Shown here one piece after another: positions 45,901-56,957 of a stretch of 64,000 bases of DNA. Positions within the stretch are counted from its first letter, which is position 1, and each line of letters starts with the position of its first letter. The position numbers and the translations under genes were made by a program. A model generated the notes under the pieces. That model was not told the origin of the DNA, searched no databases, and saw only the letters and a program-made list of their open reading frames with translations. This stretch comes from Telmatactis stephensoni (Eukaryota > Cnidaria > Anthozoa > Actiniaria > Isophelliidae), in contig JALIZF010001763.1 of the NCBI GenBank assembly GCA_029948255.1, positions 372,001 through 436,000 on the forward strand, written 5' to 3'.

Positions 45901-48900
45901 TGTAAGGTGGCATCCATGTGCTAGCAATATCCTGGCAAGTGCAGGATACGACCATCTTGTCATCATTTGGGATGTGTTTCGTCAAGCTGCTATTTATATA
46001 CTGAAAGGACATCCAGACACTATTCATTCATTGTGTTTTAACTGGAATGGCAGTCGGATTGCGACTACATGCAAGGATAAGATGATTCGTGTACTTGATC
46101 CTCGGGCAGGCAAACAAATTTACAAAGGTCAAGGGCATAGGGGTCCCAAAGCTATGCAAGTTACTTTTCTTGGAAATTCTAACAAATTATTCACTACTGG
46201 GTTTTCTATTGGAAATCAAAGAGAAATTGCCATTTGGGATCTGGTAAGATTTGTGTAATTGCATCATTTGTGTGTGAGTGTTTATATGGAGGGGGAATTT
46301 TCCACCTAACAAGCACCCTCTCAAACATTCACACCCTCAAAAAAAGTGAGATTTTAAGCATTTTACATAAACCCCAAAAAAGGACTTTGCATCTCCTGTT
46401 CATCACTTGTATGCTTGAATACCACCCTAGGCTTGATACATGTAAATCATATCTATCTGTGATAAAAGACCATTTTACAGTTATCTCTTGGTCAACCACA
46501 GCCTCGGCTGCATGTGATATATTTTTTTCAGTTTCAATTGGTAACAGGCAAGGAATGCACACAAATGAACTGGGGAAATGTAAATGAGCAAAGCACAAAC
46601 CAAATTGAAAGTATTTGCTTTGTCATTTACACCTCCCTGGTTCATTTGTGTGCATTACATGTACTTGCCTTTTCATGGCAGGCTGTTACCAAACTCCTAA
46701 GAATATATTACATGCAGTCAAGGCTGTGGTTGACCAAAACATAACTGTAAAATGGTCTATTCCATGTTAGTATTCACCAACATAAGGGCTATTACAAATC
46801 CTGCATTCTGATTGGCTCCCTAACCTCGGGCTATTGGTGATAGCCCGAGTTGAGAGGAAGCATGAGTAATACCGGTAATATCAATAAAACATTTTTCTCT
46901 CTTTGTTTTGTTTAGTCTCATTCACCTTTGGCCCAATATGTTGGTGAATACTAAAACAATTAGACCTCTCAGCCCCATGGACTACGAGTTTGAATCGGCC
47001 TACGGCCTCATGGGCTATTGACTCGTAGTCCATTCGGCCTCGAGGTGTAATTGTTAATTATTCCTTGAATGTACAGTAGCTCTCCTTCACTTCTCCTCAG
47101 ACAAAAATAGACTAATGCCAGTGATATACACTGCAATGTTTTCTTGTACTGGCAACACAATTTTAGATTTTGTGGCACAGAAAAAATGCAGTGTCTACCA
47201 TCATTCAGTACATGGCATGCGATGCTCAAAATATTGTAGAGAAAAGTTCAAAGTTTCTAATTTTCTGCAACAAATTTTTGTTGTGAGAAATTGTTGCTGC
47301 CATTATTGCCAGACATAATCCACTTGGCGTTTTGGTTCTCACAACAAAATCTCTAATTTTAACTGCATAAGCATGAGACAAAAATTGCAGCATGTATAGA
47401 GGCTTTGCACCATCACGTGATGGCGGCCATAACAGGAGGAGGGAATAATAGAGTCTGGACTAATCTGGTTTATATGAGAAAGAGTTCAGTTTCCCAGGGG
47501 AAAAGACTCTATTGTTATGCCTCCTGTCATGGCTGCCATCACTTGATTGTGTAAAGCCTCTATTGCCGGCTTAATACACATGTAGATTTAAATATGGTTG
47601 ATACTTTCTTATATGAATTACAGGCAGAAGGACTAAGGCGACCACTAAAAATGGAGCATTTAGATGAGTCATCGGGAATTGTGATGCTTTATTATGATCC
47701 AGACACCAGAGTTGTTTATCTTGCTGGCAAGGTATTTCTTCACACAGTAATTCTTTTAACACTATTAAAACAATTTCTTCTTTCCCTGCTGATGAAGTGA
47801 CTCAACCACTGGCCATATACACATATGTACATTGTAACCTCAATTTACTGTGATGCATCAAACCATGGCCTCCCAATTAATTAACTTCTTTACAAGTTGC
47901 CACATTGGGTACAAATGACGCCAAAATTGGCAAGTGTCATTCAACTTCTTGGGTTTTAATTGAATGAAAATGAAACTTGACATGATGAAAGTAGGTACCA
48001 AGGCAACAAATCATTTCTTTTTTTCTTTTTCTCATTTTTGGCGGGAAAATGACGTCATTAACGTGCTGTGAAATTTTAAACATCAAAATTAGACAAATCT
48101 GATCAATGTATTTAAAAGAACACATTAAATGATGCTGAAAAAATATCTCAGCCATTTAAACAACAGTGGACAACAAAGAGATGGCAGGGAGTTTTGCCGC
48201 CTTGTCAGGCTCTCCTCCCCAAGCAAAGTTGTTTTGACGGGTTACCTATGGTAACAACTAACTAGCATTATCGACATTCATCATTTACTTGACTCATTCT
48301 TAAAACTTCATACAAACACTAATATGAAGTGATATAGTAAGTCTGCTAAGGACAATTTTTAGATATTTTGGTCTTGACTCGGACTCGAATTTGACTCGCA
48401 CTCGAATTTGACTCAGTGATTCAACAAACTTACTAGTATTTGATAAACAAATGTTTTGGCCATTGTGTATAATATGTTTATGTTGTAGGGTGATGGCAAC
48501 ATTCGATACTATGAAGTCACTGATGAGGACCCATACCTTGTATTCTGTAATGAGTACAGAAGTTCATCTCCTCAGCGTGGTCTAGGCAGCATGCCTAAAC
48601 GTGGTTTAGAAATCGAGAAGTGTGAAGTGATGCGTTTCTTTAAGCTTCACAATACTGGTCTGATTGAGCCAATCAGTATGATTGTCCCTCGTAGGGTAAG
48701 GAAAATTTTGCTTATTTAACCAAAAAAATTGACATTTTACTGAAATCCAATTTAAAGCAGGGTCTGTAGGGGTGATTGAAAAACTGGAATGTCAGGGAAA
48801 TTAATTATTTCATTTTCCAAGCCTGTAAGGCAATTGAAGTTTGTGTGGGTCATGTGAAATTGTGGAAAAACAAATATTTTCAATTACTGACAATTTAAAA

Positions 48901-51900
48901 GAGTCAGAGCAAAATTTTTACCAAATAAATGCAGAAGTTAGGGTTATGGCTACAAAAAGTGATGATAAAGTTCTCACAAAGCTGGACTGAGAAACTGGAC
49001 TGAGAATGCAAACAAGAGTGGCAGACAGTAGAGTGAGGAGGAGAGGGGTGGAGAATTTATGAAGAAACTGCCTCAGTTAACTCCTCTATGTTTACCATGG
49101 GAAAAGGTCATTGAAAGTCATTCAATAGACCATTTCACGGTTGTCGTGGCTCAACCCCAGCCTCTACACCGTGTAATATATTCTTTAGAATTTGACTACA
49201 GCCCATGGAATTTTAAAGTGTTTTGATTGTTTGTTGATGTGTACATTCCTTACATTACCATGGGCTGCAGTCAATTTCTAAAGAATATATTACACACTGT
49301 CGAGGCTGAGGTTGAGCCAAGAAACCATGAAATGGTCTATTCTATCATTATTGCAGATAACTGGTAGAAACCCTGTAAAGTAACTCGTCATATTTTGTTA
49401 CATGTATGTTTATAGAAAGATCATGCCAAGAAATTAAACTTCCTTGTCATGGACCAAAAGTAGTATTATAGCTTTAAGAGATGCATACACTACATGATAC
49501 CAGCAATGAGAGTAGTTTTCATATAGATCGTTTTCACCCACGTGACCAAAACCCTTGACTACCGTTGCTATCCGCCATATTTGTGGACCATAAATGTAAA
49601 CAAACCAAGAGCGCTAGTAGTAAGAAGATGGTTTTCTGTATGATTGTTGGCTGTGGAACGAAAAGTGTAAAGGGGAAACGAATTTATTTTGCATCAGTAC
49701 CTTCGATAGTTACAAATCAAGGAGAACAAGCCCAGGAATTATCAGAAGAAAGGAGATCGCGGTGGATTTCAGCGATAAGCCGAGACGATCTAACTGACAA
49801 GATCCTCGAGAACGATCGAGTTTGTGAGAAACATTTTGTCAGTGGTAGAGCCGCCAAATCTTGGGACAAGTATAATGTTGACTGGGTGCTGACTCTACTT
49901 CTGGGGCACACAAAAAACTCACACAAATCAAACGGTGAAAATGCAGCAAAGCGAGGTGAGAGAGCAAGAAATCGCCAACAAAAGAGATCTTCGGCAGCGT
50001 GTAACGATCGTGAAGAAGAAATAGCATCGAAAAGAAAAAAGTTGAATGAACCAGGGATTCAAGTTGTAGAATTAGACTTTGGTTCTAATGATAGTACACA
50101 AGAACAAGAGGAACCAGCACAGAAAGAAGTTGAAACACAGACAGACGGCGCCGAGCGGCAAACAACAAGCACTCAAACTGACGAGTTTGAATATTTGTTT
50201 AACTCTCTTACCCTTGACAGAAAGCCTTTTGATCGTTCTGAGTTTCAGAATGACGATGATAAAGTATGTTTTTACACTGGACTTCCTTCTTTTGACATTT
50301 TAAACACTGTTTTTAAACATGTATCTCCACATGTTAGCCGAAAGAGTCAAAGCTTGAGCCAGTTTCAGGAATTTGCAATGACACTCATGAAATTAAAATT
50401 GAACATGCCATTACAAGATCTTAGTTATCGCTTCTCTGTTTCACTATCTACTGTTTCAAGAGTTTATTCTGCATGGATGGTTGCCTTGGATGTAAGATTG
50501 TCACCATTGATTTACTGGCCAGACAGAAAAGAACTGTGGGAGACCATGCCTCAATGCTTCCAGTTTTCCTTTGGAAATAAGACAACTGTAATCATTGATT
50601 GTTTTGAAGTGTTTATCAACAGGCCTTCAAACCTTTATGCCCATGCTCAGACTTTCTCCTCCTACAAACACCATAATACAGTCAAAATACTCATTGGAAT
50701 TACTCCACAAGGTAGTATTTCATTTGTATCAAAGGCTTGGGGAGGAAGAACTTCTGATAAGTTCCTGACAGAGAACTGTGGTTTGCTAGACAAACTACTA
50801 CCTGGAGATCTGATTCTTGCAGACAGAGGTTTCACGATACAAGAAAGCTTAATGTTTCGACATGCTGAACTTGCCATACCTGCCTTCACTAGAGGAAAAG
50901 ACCAACTTGATCCTGTTGATATTGAACGTACACGTGGCATTGCTAATGTGCGTATCCACGTAGAGAGAGTGATCGGTCGGCTAAGAAGGAAATACACAAT
51001 ATTTTCTGGGATTTTACCAATTGACTTTCTACAGTGCAAACCTAATGGCTCCCAAGAAGAAGCAACACCAATGATTGACCGCATCATTAATGTCTGTGCA
51101 GCTCTTGTTAACCTTTGTCCTGGAATAGTATCATTTGATTGAACAACCCAGGGTCTGGTTGTTTGAAAGGATTTTAGTGTTATAACACTGGATGAAATAT
51201 TGAGAAAACAGTTGTATTTTCACTAATCACCTTACAAACAACTGTACCCAGAGGTAGCACAGGCTCTGTGTTTTTTGTAAAGCAAAAAATTGGACTATGT
51301 TTGGGAATGATTTGGACTATGGCTGCCATCTGTGTAAATGACATGCTATTTCAGTTAGAGCCTGGACTATCTGTGAACAAGCAAAATTTAATCAGTCTTA
51401 TTATTGCTCTTGTTCTTGTTCTTTACTGCGACATGAAGTAACAATAATTTTCCTATATACACATTTCCTCTGATATAAAAACATCCATTGTAGTATATGA
51501 AAGACATGGTATATCTGGAACAATTTTTTAAATATTGCTGTGATTTATATAAAGCAAATTCTACTATATATGATTTTGATCTAACATGGGAGTAATAGCC
51601 CTTGACATTTTCATACAATTTAAACTGTCATATTTTATTATTATGAGTCTGGAAAAAATGTTTTGTGTAAAAAAACACAAATATAATATTCGTCGAGAGT
51701 AACTAATCAGCACTTTTGATTTTAAATTATGATAACAGTGCATGATGCATATTGGCATTTTTGTACATACATGTACATTATTAAAAGTTATATTTCTTAG
51801 AAGTTCAAGTGGTAGGAAATAGTGTCATTACACCAGCCTGCAGGCATTGTATCAAATGTGGACGCATCATTGGAATTTTGAAGTGTACCTTAGTTGGACT

Positions 51901-54900
51901 TTTTCCATATGCAAGGCATGTTGCAAAGGCTATTGCAAACACGCCGCAATCACTCCCATTCTTCTGTTGTTGCACACATAGGTTACTTATACCCTTAAAA
52001 TTGGGACCAAGTAGATTCTTTGCAAGCTCAATTGTTTCTTGAGGTATTATTGGAGATGACATGCTGTCCAAAAGAGATATATACCCAGGAAGGCAGCCAA
52101 TTGACGTTAAGCACACCCAGTGATTATTATTTACATGCACAATCTGAATAAAATCTCCAGTCATGACACTAAATTGTCTTATAGGACCAAGTGTTGGCCT
52201 TTGAAAACCACTGATTTGATTGTTAATTTTACTTAAAAGCACATGGGCATCTTGAATGATGGTGCAGTCTAGCCATCCACTTGGAGAGGCAATTAGATCA
52301 AACTCTTTTTGACTGAGTGCATTGATTGACTTTTGTTTCTCACTTAAACTCACAGGTTTTTGTACTACTTTTACAAACTCGATGTCATTGTCTTTGTTTT
52401 TTTGGGATTTATTCTTTATTTTTTTACACTCTGGGCAAAACCATGTTGTCTTGGAGTTGTTGGGCATGCGTTTTAGATTCAAACAAGGCAAGTGAAAGAA
52501 TGTCCCATTCTTGCAGTTTGGACTGTGGCACTCTAACAACTTATCATTCTCCATTGCCTTTGTTTTGCAAGTACAGATGTGGTCCAGAGTCAGGGCTTTA
52601 GATGGTGCTGTTTCTTTCTTGGCAGGTTGTGCCTTTTTTTGTCGTTTAAATTCAGGTAACATTCTGCAATTGGGACAATACCATAACTTGGGTGTGGTAC
52701 TTAACCCCAAACAAGAAAGATGGAAATTAACTATGGGGCATGCAGGATTGCAGCAGCTTACACTAGGTGTATCATTGTGAGTTCTGCAGTAACAAACAGC
52801 ATCACTTTCATTTGAACTAGTATGGCTCACGGTGCGTCTTCTAGTTGACCATTTACCAAGCACCTCAGGTAAAACACACATTCTCCAAAAAGTGGTAAGC
52901 TTAGGTAAAACATTTTCCCAGTGTTCTTTATCTGGAGCTATTCTTTCATGCACAAGTTGTGTTTTGCCATTGTTTCCAAATGAACACACAACAAAATCAC
53001 AGTATTCTTTGTTAACGGTAAAAAGCTGCTGTTGGACCTGGTAGTAGTATTGATGATCACGCTTTAGAACAAACATTCCATTGCTGTTCTTTTGTAAACA
53101 GGAAGAAGGCTTTAAAACATAGTTATCAAAGTCACAGTTTTCAATACAGAATGGGCATTTCACCTCACCACACCCTTCTCCGCAACAATCACACGAGGAC
53201 AAAAAATCTGGGGTGGCATGTAGATAGGGATAATCTTCATTGATAAATAATCCACATTTGTGAACTTTGAAGTTAGTATGTGTTTTTTGCATAATTTCTT
53301 CATAAGCATTGATAGCTTCTTGCTCATGTCTGCATCCATGAAGCACAGCCTTATTACATAACTTATTTAGCTCAGGGTAACATATTCCTTGTATGAGAGA
53401 CTGTGAGGGCAAAGCAGGATTGGTGTGACTTGCAGACTTACTTTGAGAGGCTCCTATTCTCCCAGCCCTATGTTTAAAAAAATTATGTCCCTTGGACTGC
53501 TTTATAGTGTCCCTTTCTATCTGTTGGATTTGATCTTTTGATATTTTGATCTCTGTCTCTTGACAAACTTTGATCAGTTCTGGATAAGTTAGATCCAGGT
53601 ATTTATTGTCGAAGAGATCACTGATTGTTGGGATCGTCCGGCTTTTCAGTACAAAGCTACTTGAGTAAGGCGAAATCAAGCTGAGTACTACAGGCTTCTT
53701 GTGACTTTTGTTGATTTCACTGAAGAACACGTCCATTTCCGGTTTTGTCGGAGCTTTACATGCTTCCTTAGAATTTGGCTTTGATGGCTCAGAAACGTGA
53801 GCGGAATCGCTTTCAACGCCAATGGCATCTATCTTTTCGTCCAAGTCTGCTTTCATTTTCCTAGCTGAAGTGAAATTTATGTCTCTGGCTCTAGCGTACT
53901 CAACTTGTTTGACATACGTCGGCAGAATCCACGTGCACTTCACTTGTGTGCAAGAAAGTTTGCCATTAATCTTGGTCCAGGCTTCGAGGTAAAAAAGCAC
54001 GCTAGCTACGTGAGAACAGGCCTCGCCAAGACCGGCTTTACAGCCTAAACAGTGGGCAGAAATAATGTTTCCTTCCTTTTCAGTGATGATCCATACAGGG
54101 ATCAAAGCATCGTTCATTCGCTGTGAATGTCTCACCTTCGCTGAAACAACAAACTTGTCTGCAATGATATGACCTTCTACGCTGGCAATGAATCCAGATA
54201 CCATCTGATTGTATGCTTCTAGACTTCGAAAAGCCTTAAACTGCTGCTTGGTATAAAAACTAGTTTCAAGGACGAGATAAAAAAGAAGATCTGTAGATTC
54301 TACAGGAGGTAAACAGTCCGGTTCAAAGTGTTTGCCGTCAACCAACACAGGATCAATTCCAATTGACGATATTTTCTCCAGATAACGCCGTTTAACTTGA
54401 GATTCCAATTTATTTGCATAACCAGAAAGAGGAATAGAAGATAATTTCGAATTAGATTCGTTATTTTTTGCATCAGTGGCTGGAGATTCCATGTTAAAGA
54501 CTCCCGAGAGCGCTCTGATAACGACTACTTCGCTAGTTGTGTTATATGTAATTTGCATAGTCACGCTATCGAGGTGGTCCACAAATATGGCGGCGGTAAA
54601 TCAGTGACGTCACGTGAAAACGATCTATAACTGTAAAATATTCTGTGCTGTGCTGTGCCATTTCTCAGTATGTTGACTGTAACACACAATGTGGCATGAC
54701 ACAGGAAAACTGCTAGTGAGATTGGATGATGTTGGACCATTGTGTTACATCTGACTCCAAACATCATGATTTAAGGTGTCTGGAAACAGTGTTTCAGGTC
54801 ACCAACCAATAACAAATATTAGACAGTTTAATAATCCCTTTCCTCTGGTTGGATTGTAAAGATATTACTAACAAGACATATTTGCTGAAGGACTGAAGTT

Positions 54901-56957
54901 TGAGTGTTGGGTGTTTCCAGACACCTTAACTTTATAGAACTTAGATGTGATGTAATACATTCTTTTTGATTTTTGTAGGATTCAAGTGCATTTCAGGGTG
55001 ATCTGTACCCAGACACTGTTGCCAACAGACCAGCAATGAGTGAAAGTGAATGGATAGAAGGAATAACGAAAGAACCACTTATGCAAAAATTAGTACCTAA
55101 TTCACAAATTGAAGCACAGGAACAATACCAGACGTCTTCAAGTCCACCTCCCAGAGCAGACCAAAGGTAAAGTGCCCCCTAACCACATGAAGGCCATCCT
55201 TCTAGCCCTCTCTCCTATCACAAACACACATACCACCACCACCTCTCCAGGTAAACCATGATGATGATGACGATGATGATGACGACGACATGTAACAGAA
55301 TACAGTAGGGGTTTGTTACACTGATTCAAGCTTTGTGTGGCTTATTCCACAGTGCCCGTATTTAGTAGAATTTGAGACATTGAGTTGTCAGAATTGCATT
55401 ATTAAAAACAGATAGTTACAGTTCAAAAGCCATGTAGGCCTTGAAATGGCAACCTGGCAGTCCATGATGCTTAGTGTGCACAGATAGAGACCTACATTTT
55501 GTGACTGACAAAGATTGAATAAAATAATAACGATCACAAAACATAAAAACTGCCAACTTATAACTCAACAGGCTATGCCCACTGAGTAAAGGAGTCCTGA
55601 AAAGTATCGAGGGAACCTGGGTATTCACTTAGTGCTCACACTTGGATTTACTTGTATATCATTTTGTTTAGGAGAAATGAGATGCATAACGACATTGGCT
55701 ATCACAAACCTGGACTTGTCAATGGAGAAAGGAGAAAGCAACCTTCAAAACCCAGTGATGATTACAAGACATGGGACTTAGAAACTGTAAGCATTAATAG
55801 TGTAACCAAAAAAATGAATAGAAAAAAACTAACTATTTAATAATTGTTGGATGTAGAAATTGGGTGTTTCCATGCATGGGCCTAGGGCCATTTGAGTTGG
55901 TATAAATCTAGTTTTTATAGTTGGATTTAAACTATTATTAGCACACCAACTGGAAATACTATTTTTCCAAATGGATTTTCTCAAAATGATGTACAAATCC
56001 TGCAGGCCTAAATACTGGATCCAACTGGACCACACATTGGGGCTGCTATTGCTGGATTTCAATCATTTCTATGAGAAATAATTAACAAATATAATTACAG
56101 CTTTTTCCGTGCTTTGTTCAGTAATACAGCACACAGGAAGTTACAAAAGCACAAAAGAAGACAGTGTAAGGAGAGCACAAGCCGTAGGCGAGTGCTCTCC
56201 ACACTTCTCGAGTGCTCTCGGCACTTCCTAAGTGCTGTATTAATGAACGGAGCATGGAAAAAAATGTTCTATTTGTTTTATTATTAATATATTTTTAAGT
56301 AAATATTCAAGGGAAAAAGTTCAATTTTCTTCATACAAAAATTCAGAAGGTGCGAGCGCTGTCTAATTCACACTGCTGACATCTCCCTTGCCACAAGGGT
56401 TTTTTTCTCCAGTTTTTCCTCCCTCAGCAAAAAATCATGTGAGTTGAGTGTTGTATGTAGAGTATATGAAATATAGTGGAAGTGAGTGTGGAATGATTGT
56501 CATTGAAAAGCTCCTTAATTCAGGGGAGTGTCAATTAAGATATTTATTTATTACTTATCTACCAGCAATAGACCAATTTAGCTTGTTACAATGTTTACCC
56601 AATTCAGTCCTCTTGGGAAAAGATTCCTTTGTCTGCTTGGTGAACATTCTTTCATGCTATTTCAAACAAAGAATTTTATTCCCAACGGGACTGTAATGGG
56701 AAAACGCTGAGCAAAGTTTAATCAGTCTATTGGGAGAAATCTCCTTTTCTGACTTTCCCTATTCAATTGTCAATCAATGTGCATAACTTTGCAATGAAAA
56801 GTTTTATATGGAGAGATATTCTTTCTTTGATTTCCAGTTGCGTATTGCTTATGCTGACTTGCAAGAAGAAGTACACTCTCTAAGAATGGAAGTTCAGCTA
56901 AGAGATAGAAAATTGCAAAATCTTGAAAGCTACTACAGTCAAAAATTTGGATTCTAA
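42936..56957 (+). CDS. coronin (WD40 actin-binding protein, CORO2-like)
   Basis: Exons are 42936-43142, 45692-46243, 47624-47731, 48489-48695, 54979-55166, 55672-55786 and 56838-56957, all GT-AG with consistent phases, 498 aa. Coronins bind F-actin and regulate Arp2/3 and cofilin. The N-terminal [20 protein letters not shown] is the coronin signature (DUF1899-type). A seven-bladed WD40 propeller follows ([42 protein letters not shown]), then [22 protein letters not shown] and a C-terminal coiled coil ([20 protein letters not shown]). SAGYD in blade 3 is closer to CORO2 than to CORO1; subtype is an inference. Introns carry several MITEs, and intron 4 carries a complete 5.1-kb DNA transposon. 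The coding frame is intact, so the insertion is tolerated if spliced. Confidence 0.93.
43143..45691 (+). other. coronin intron 1
   Basis: 2.5 kb without a gene. A hairpin at 45421-45488 pairs CATCTTAAACTAAGAG with CTCTTATTGTAGTTTAAGATG around an AT-rich core. Confidence 0.6.
46465..46756. mobile_element. MITE with GACCATTT ends, coronin intron 2
   Basis: GACCATTTTACAGTTATC at the left and TAACTGTAAAATGGTC at the right are inverted, as are GGTCAACCACAGCCTCGG and AAGGCTGTGGTTGACC. A second family member is at 49127-49342. Confidence 0.75.
47398..47566. mobile_element. palindromic MITE, coronin intron 2
   Basis: AGAGGCTTTGCACCATCACG at the left mirrors TGTGTAAAGCCTCT at the right. GGCGGCCATAACAGGAGG and CCTCCTGTCATGGCTGCC also face each other. 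Confidence 0.7.
49127..49342. mobile_element. MITE with GACCATTT ends, coronin intron 4
   Basis: ATAGACCATTTCACGG and CCATGAAATGGTCTAT are inverted with one mismatch. GCTCAACCCCAGCCTC and GAGGCTGAGGTTGAGC, and GTAATATATTCTTTAGAA and its inverse, continue the arms. Confidence 0.75.
49526..49592 (+). promoter_or_regulatory. left terminal repeat with likely promoter
   Basis: Contains an E-box CACGTG (49540-49545) and CCGCCATATTTG, the inverse of AAATATGGCGG, which resembles a YY1-type initiator word (AANATGGCGG). It lies about 40 bp before the transposase ATG. Confidence 0.4.
49628..51142 (+). CDS. THAP-domain DDE transposase
   Basis: 504 aa from the ATG at 49628. An upstream extension of the frame has no ATG. 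It catalyses cut-and-paste movement of the element. Residues 1-95 form a THAP zinc finger (C4, C9, C66, H69; [29 protein letters not shown]), which would bind the ends. A basic, then acidic linker follows, with two TQTD words ([19 protein letters not shown]) that resemble dynein light chain LC8-binding sites. Residues 240-290 match the HTH that precedes DDE_Tnp_4 ([20 protein letters not shown]). The DDE_Tnp_4 nuclease has D324 (IIDCFEVF), D399 (LADRGF) and E446 ([13 protein letters not shown]). All three catalytic residues are present, with no stops or frameshifts. It pairs with the accessory gene on the opposite strand. Confidence 0.9.
   Translation: MVFCMIVGCGTKSVKGKRIYFASVPSIVTNQGEQAQELSEERRSRWISAISRDDLTDKILENDRVCEKHFVSGRAAKSWDKYNVDWVLTLLLGHTKNSHKSNGENAAKRGERARNRQQKRSSAACNDREEEIASKRKKLNEPGIQVVELDFGSNDSTQEQEEPAQKEVETQTDGAERQTTSTQTDEFEYLFNSLTLDRKPFDRSEFQNDDDKVCFYTGLPSFDILNTVFKHVSPHVSRKSQSLSQFQEFAMTLMKLKLNMPLQDLSYRFSVSLSTVSRVYSAWMVALDVRLSPLIYWPDRKELWETMPQCFQFSFGNKTTVIIDCFEVFINRPSNLYAHAQTFSSYKHHNTVKILIGITPQGSISFVSKAWGGRTSDKFLTENCGLLDKLLPGDLILADRGFTIQESLMFRHAELAIPAFTRGKDQLDPVDIERTRGIANVRIHVERVIGRLRRKYTIFSGILPIDFLQCKPNGSQEEATPMIDRIINVCAALVNLCPGIVSFD
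51143..51804. other. 3' space between convergent transposon genes
   Basis: 662 bp of AT-rich sequence holding the 3' ends of both genes. No ORF of note. Confidence 0.6.
51805..54558 (-). CDS. SWIM-YqaJ-PHD-PHD-Ulp1 accessory protein of the transposon
   Basis: One uninterrupted frame of 917 codons from the ATG at 54558; a second ATG at 54492 is an alternative, and an upstream GTG at 54582 is unlikely. Numbering below counts from that GTG. A SWIM zinc finger is at about 177-194 ([15 protein letters not shown]). A YqaJ/lambda-exonuclease-type PD-(D/E)xK domain is at about 370-545, with E420/E422 ([11 protein letters not shown]), D459 (YLHATPDFL), E473 and K475 (GEVKCP) and a [10 protein letters not shown] helix. 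PHD fingers are at 598-640 and 670-720, with complete Cys/His sets. A Ulp1/C48-type protease is at about 770-900, with H821 (NNHWVC), D839 (SLLDS) and C879 (NGSDCGVFA). Plausible roles are end or repair-intermediate processing, histone-tail reading and removal of SUMO-like tags; all are inferences. Both enzyme sites look intact. Confidence 0.88.
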   Translation of the reverse strand: MQITYNTTSEVVVIRALSGVFNMESPATDAKNNESNSKLSSIPLSGYANKLESQVKRRYLEKISSIGIDPVLVDGKHFEPDCLPPVESTDLLFYLVLETSFYTKQQFKAFRSLEAYNQMVSGFIASVEGHIIADKFVVSAKVRHSQRMNDALIPVWIITEKEGNIISAHCLGCKAGLGEACSHVASVLFYLEAWTKINGKLSCTQVKCTWILPTYVKQVEYARARDINFTSARKMKADLDEKIDAIGVESDSAHVSEPSKPNSKEACKAPTKPEMDVFFSEINKSHKKPVVLSLISPYSSSFVLKSRTIPTISDLFDNKYLDLTYPELIKVCQETEIKISKDQIQQIERDTIKQSKGHNFFKHRAGRIGASQSKSASHTNPALPSQSLIQGICYPELNKLCNKAVLHGCRHEQEAINAYEEIMQKTHTNFKVHKCGLFINEDYPYLHATPDFLSSCDCCGEGCGEVKCPFCIENCDFDNYVLKPSSCLQKNSNGMFVLKRDHQYYYQVQQQLFTVNKEYCDFVVCSFGNNGKTQLVHERIAPDKEHWENVLPKLTTFWRMCVLPEVLGKWSTRRRTVSHTSSNESDAVCYCRTHNDTPSVSCCNPACPIVNFHLSCLGLSTTPKLWYCPNCRMLPEFKRQKKAQPAKKETAPSKALTLDHICTCKTKAMENDKLLECHSPNCKNGTFFHLPCLNLKRMPNNSKTTWFCPECKKIKNKSQKNKDNDIEFVKVVQKPVSLSEKQKSINALSQKEFDLIASPSGWLDCTIIQDAHVLLSKINNQISGFQRPTLGPIRQFSVMTGDFIQIVHVNNNHWVCLTSIGCLPGYISLLDSMSSPIIPQETIELAKNLLGPNFKGISNLCVQQQKNGSDCGVFAIAFATCLAYGKSPTKVHFKIPMMRPHLIQCLQAGVMTLFPTT
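54559..54625 (-). promoter_or_regulatory. right terminal repeat with likely promoter of the accessory gene
   Basis: Contains the inverse of the 19-bp subterminal repeat (AAATATGGCGG, YY1-like), a CRE word TGACGTCA (54604-54611) and an overlapping E-box CACGTG. It lies directly upstream of the accessory ATG. Confidence 0.4.
54771..54929. mobile_element. 159-bp MITE with TTAA target
   Basis: Inverted ends TTAAGGTGTCTGGAAACA and GTTTCCAGACACCTTAA. TTAA at both outer edges suits a Kolobok or piggyBac type. It sits 145 bp from the large transposon and just before coronin exon 5. Confidence 0.75.
56095..56400. repeat. dispersed repeat, copy 2 (inverted relative to 11819-12085)
   Basis: Contains CTTTTTCCGTGCTTTGTTCA, CAGTAATACAGCAC and, inversely, GTGCTGTATTAATGAACGG; centre CCGTAGGCGAGTGCTCTC. 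Its right part matches 11930-12010. It lies in coronin intron 6. Confidence 0.65.

Larger units (their letters stand above)
49526..54625. mobile_element. complete DNA transposon (ISL2EU-like) with transposase and YqaJ/PHD/Ulp1 protein
   Basis: Terminal repeats start GATCGTTTTCAC at 49526 and end GTGAAAACGATC at 54625. A 19-bp subterminal repeat CCGCCATATTTGTGGACCA (49572-49590) is exactly inverted at about 54575-54593. TATA flanks both ends (49522-49525, 54626-54629), so the target duplication is TA or TATA. Two intact convergent ORFs fill the element. The transposase architecture plus a YqaJ-nuclease partner fits the ISL2EU superfamily as I remember it. The copy lies in coronin intron 4, transposase in the sense direction. 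Intact frames imply recent insertion or continued activity. Confidence 0.88.

Noticed and set aside
49565..49627. 21-residue N-terminal extension of the transposase
   Set aside because: It starts at a TTG; the ATG at 49628 begins exactly at the THAP fold.
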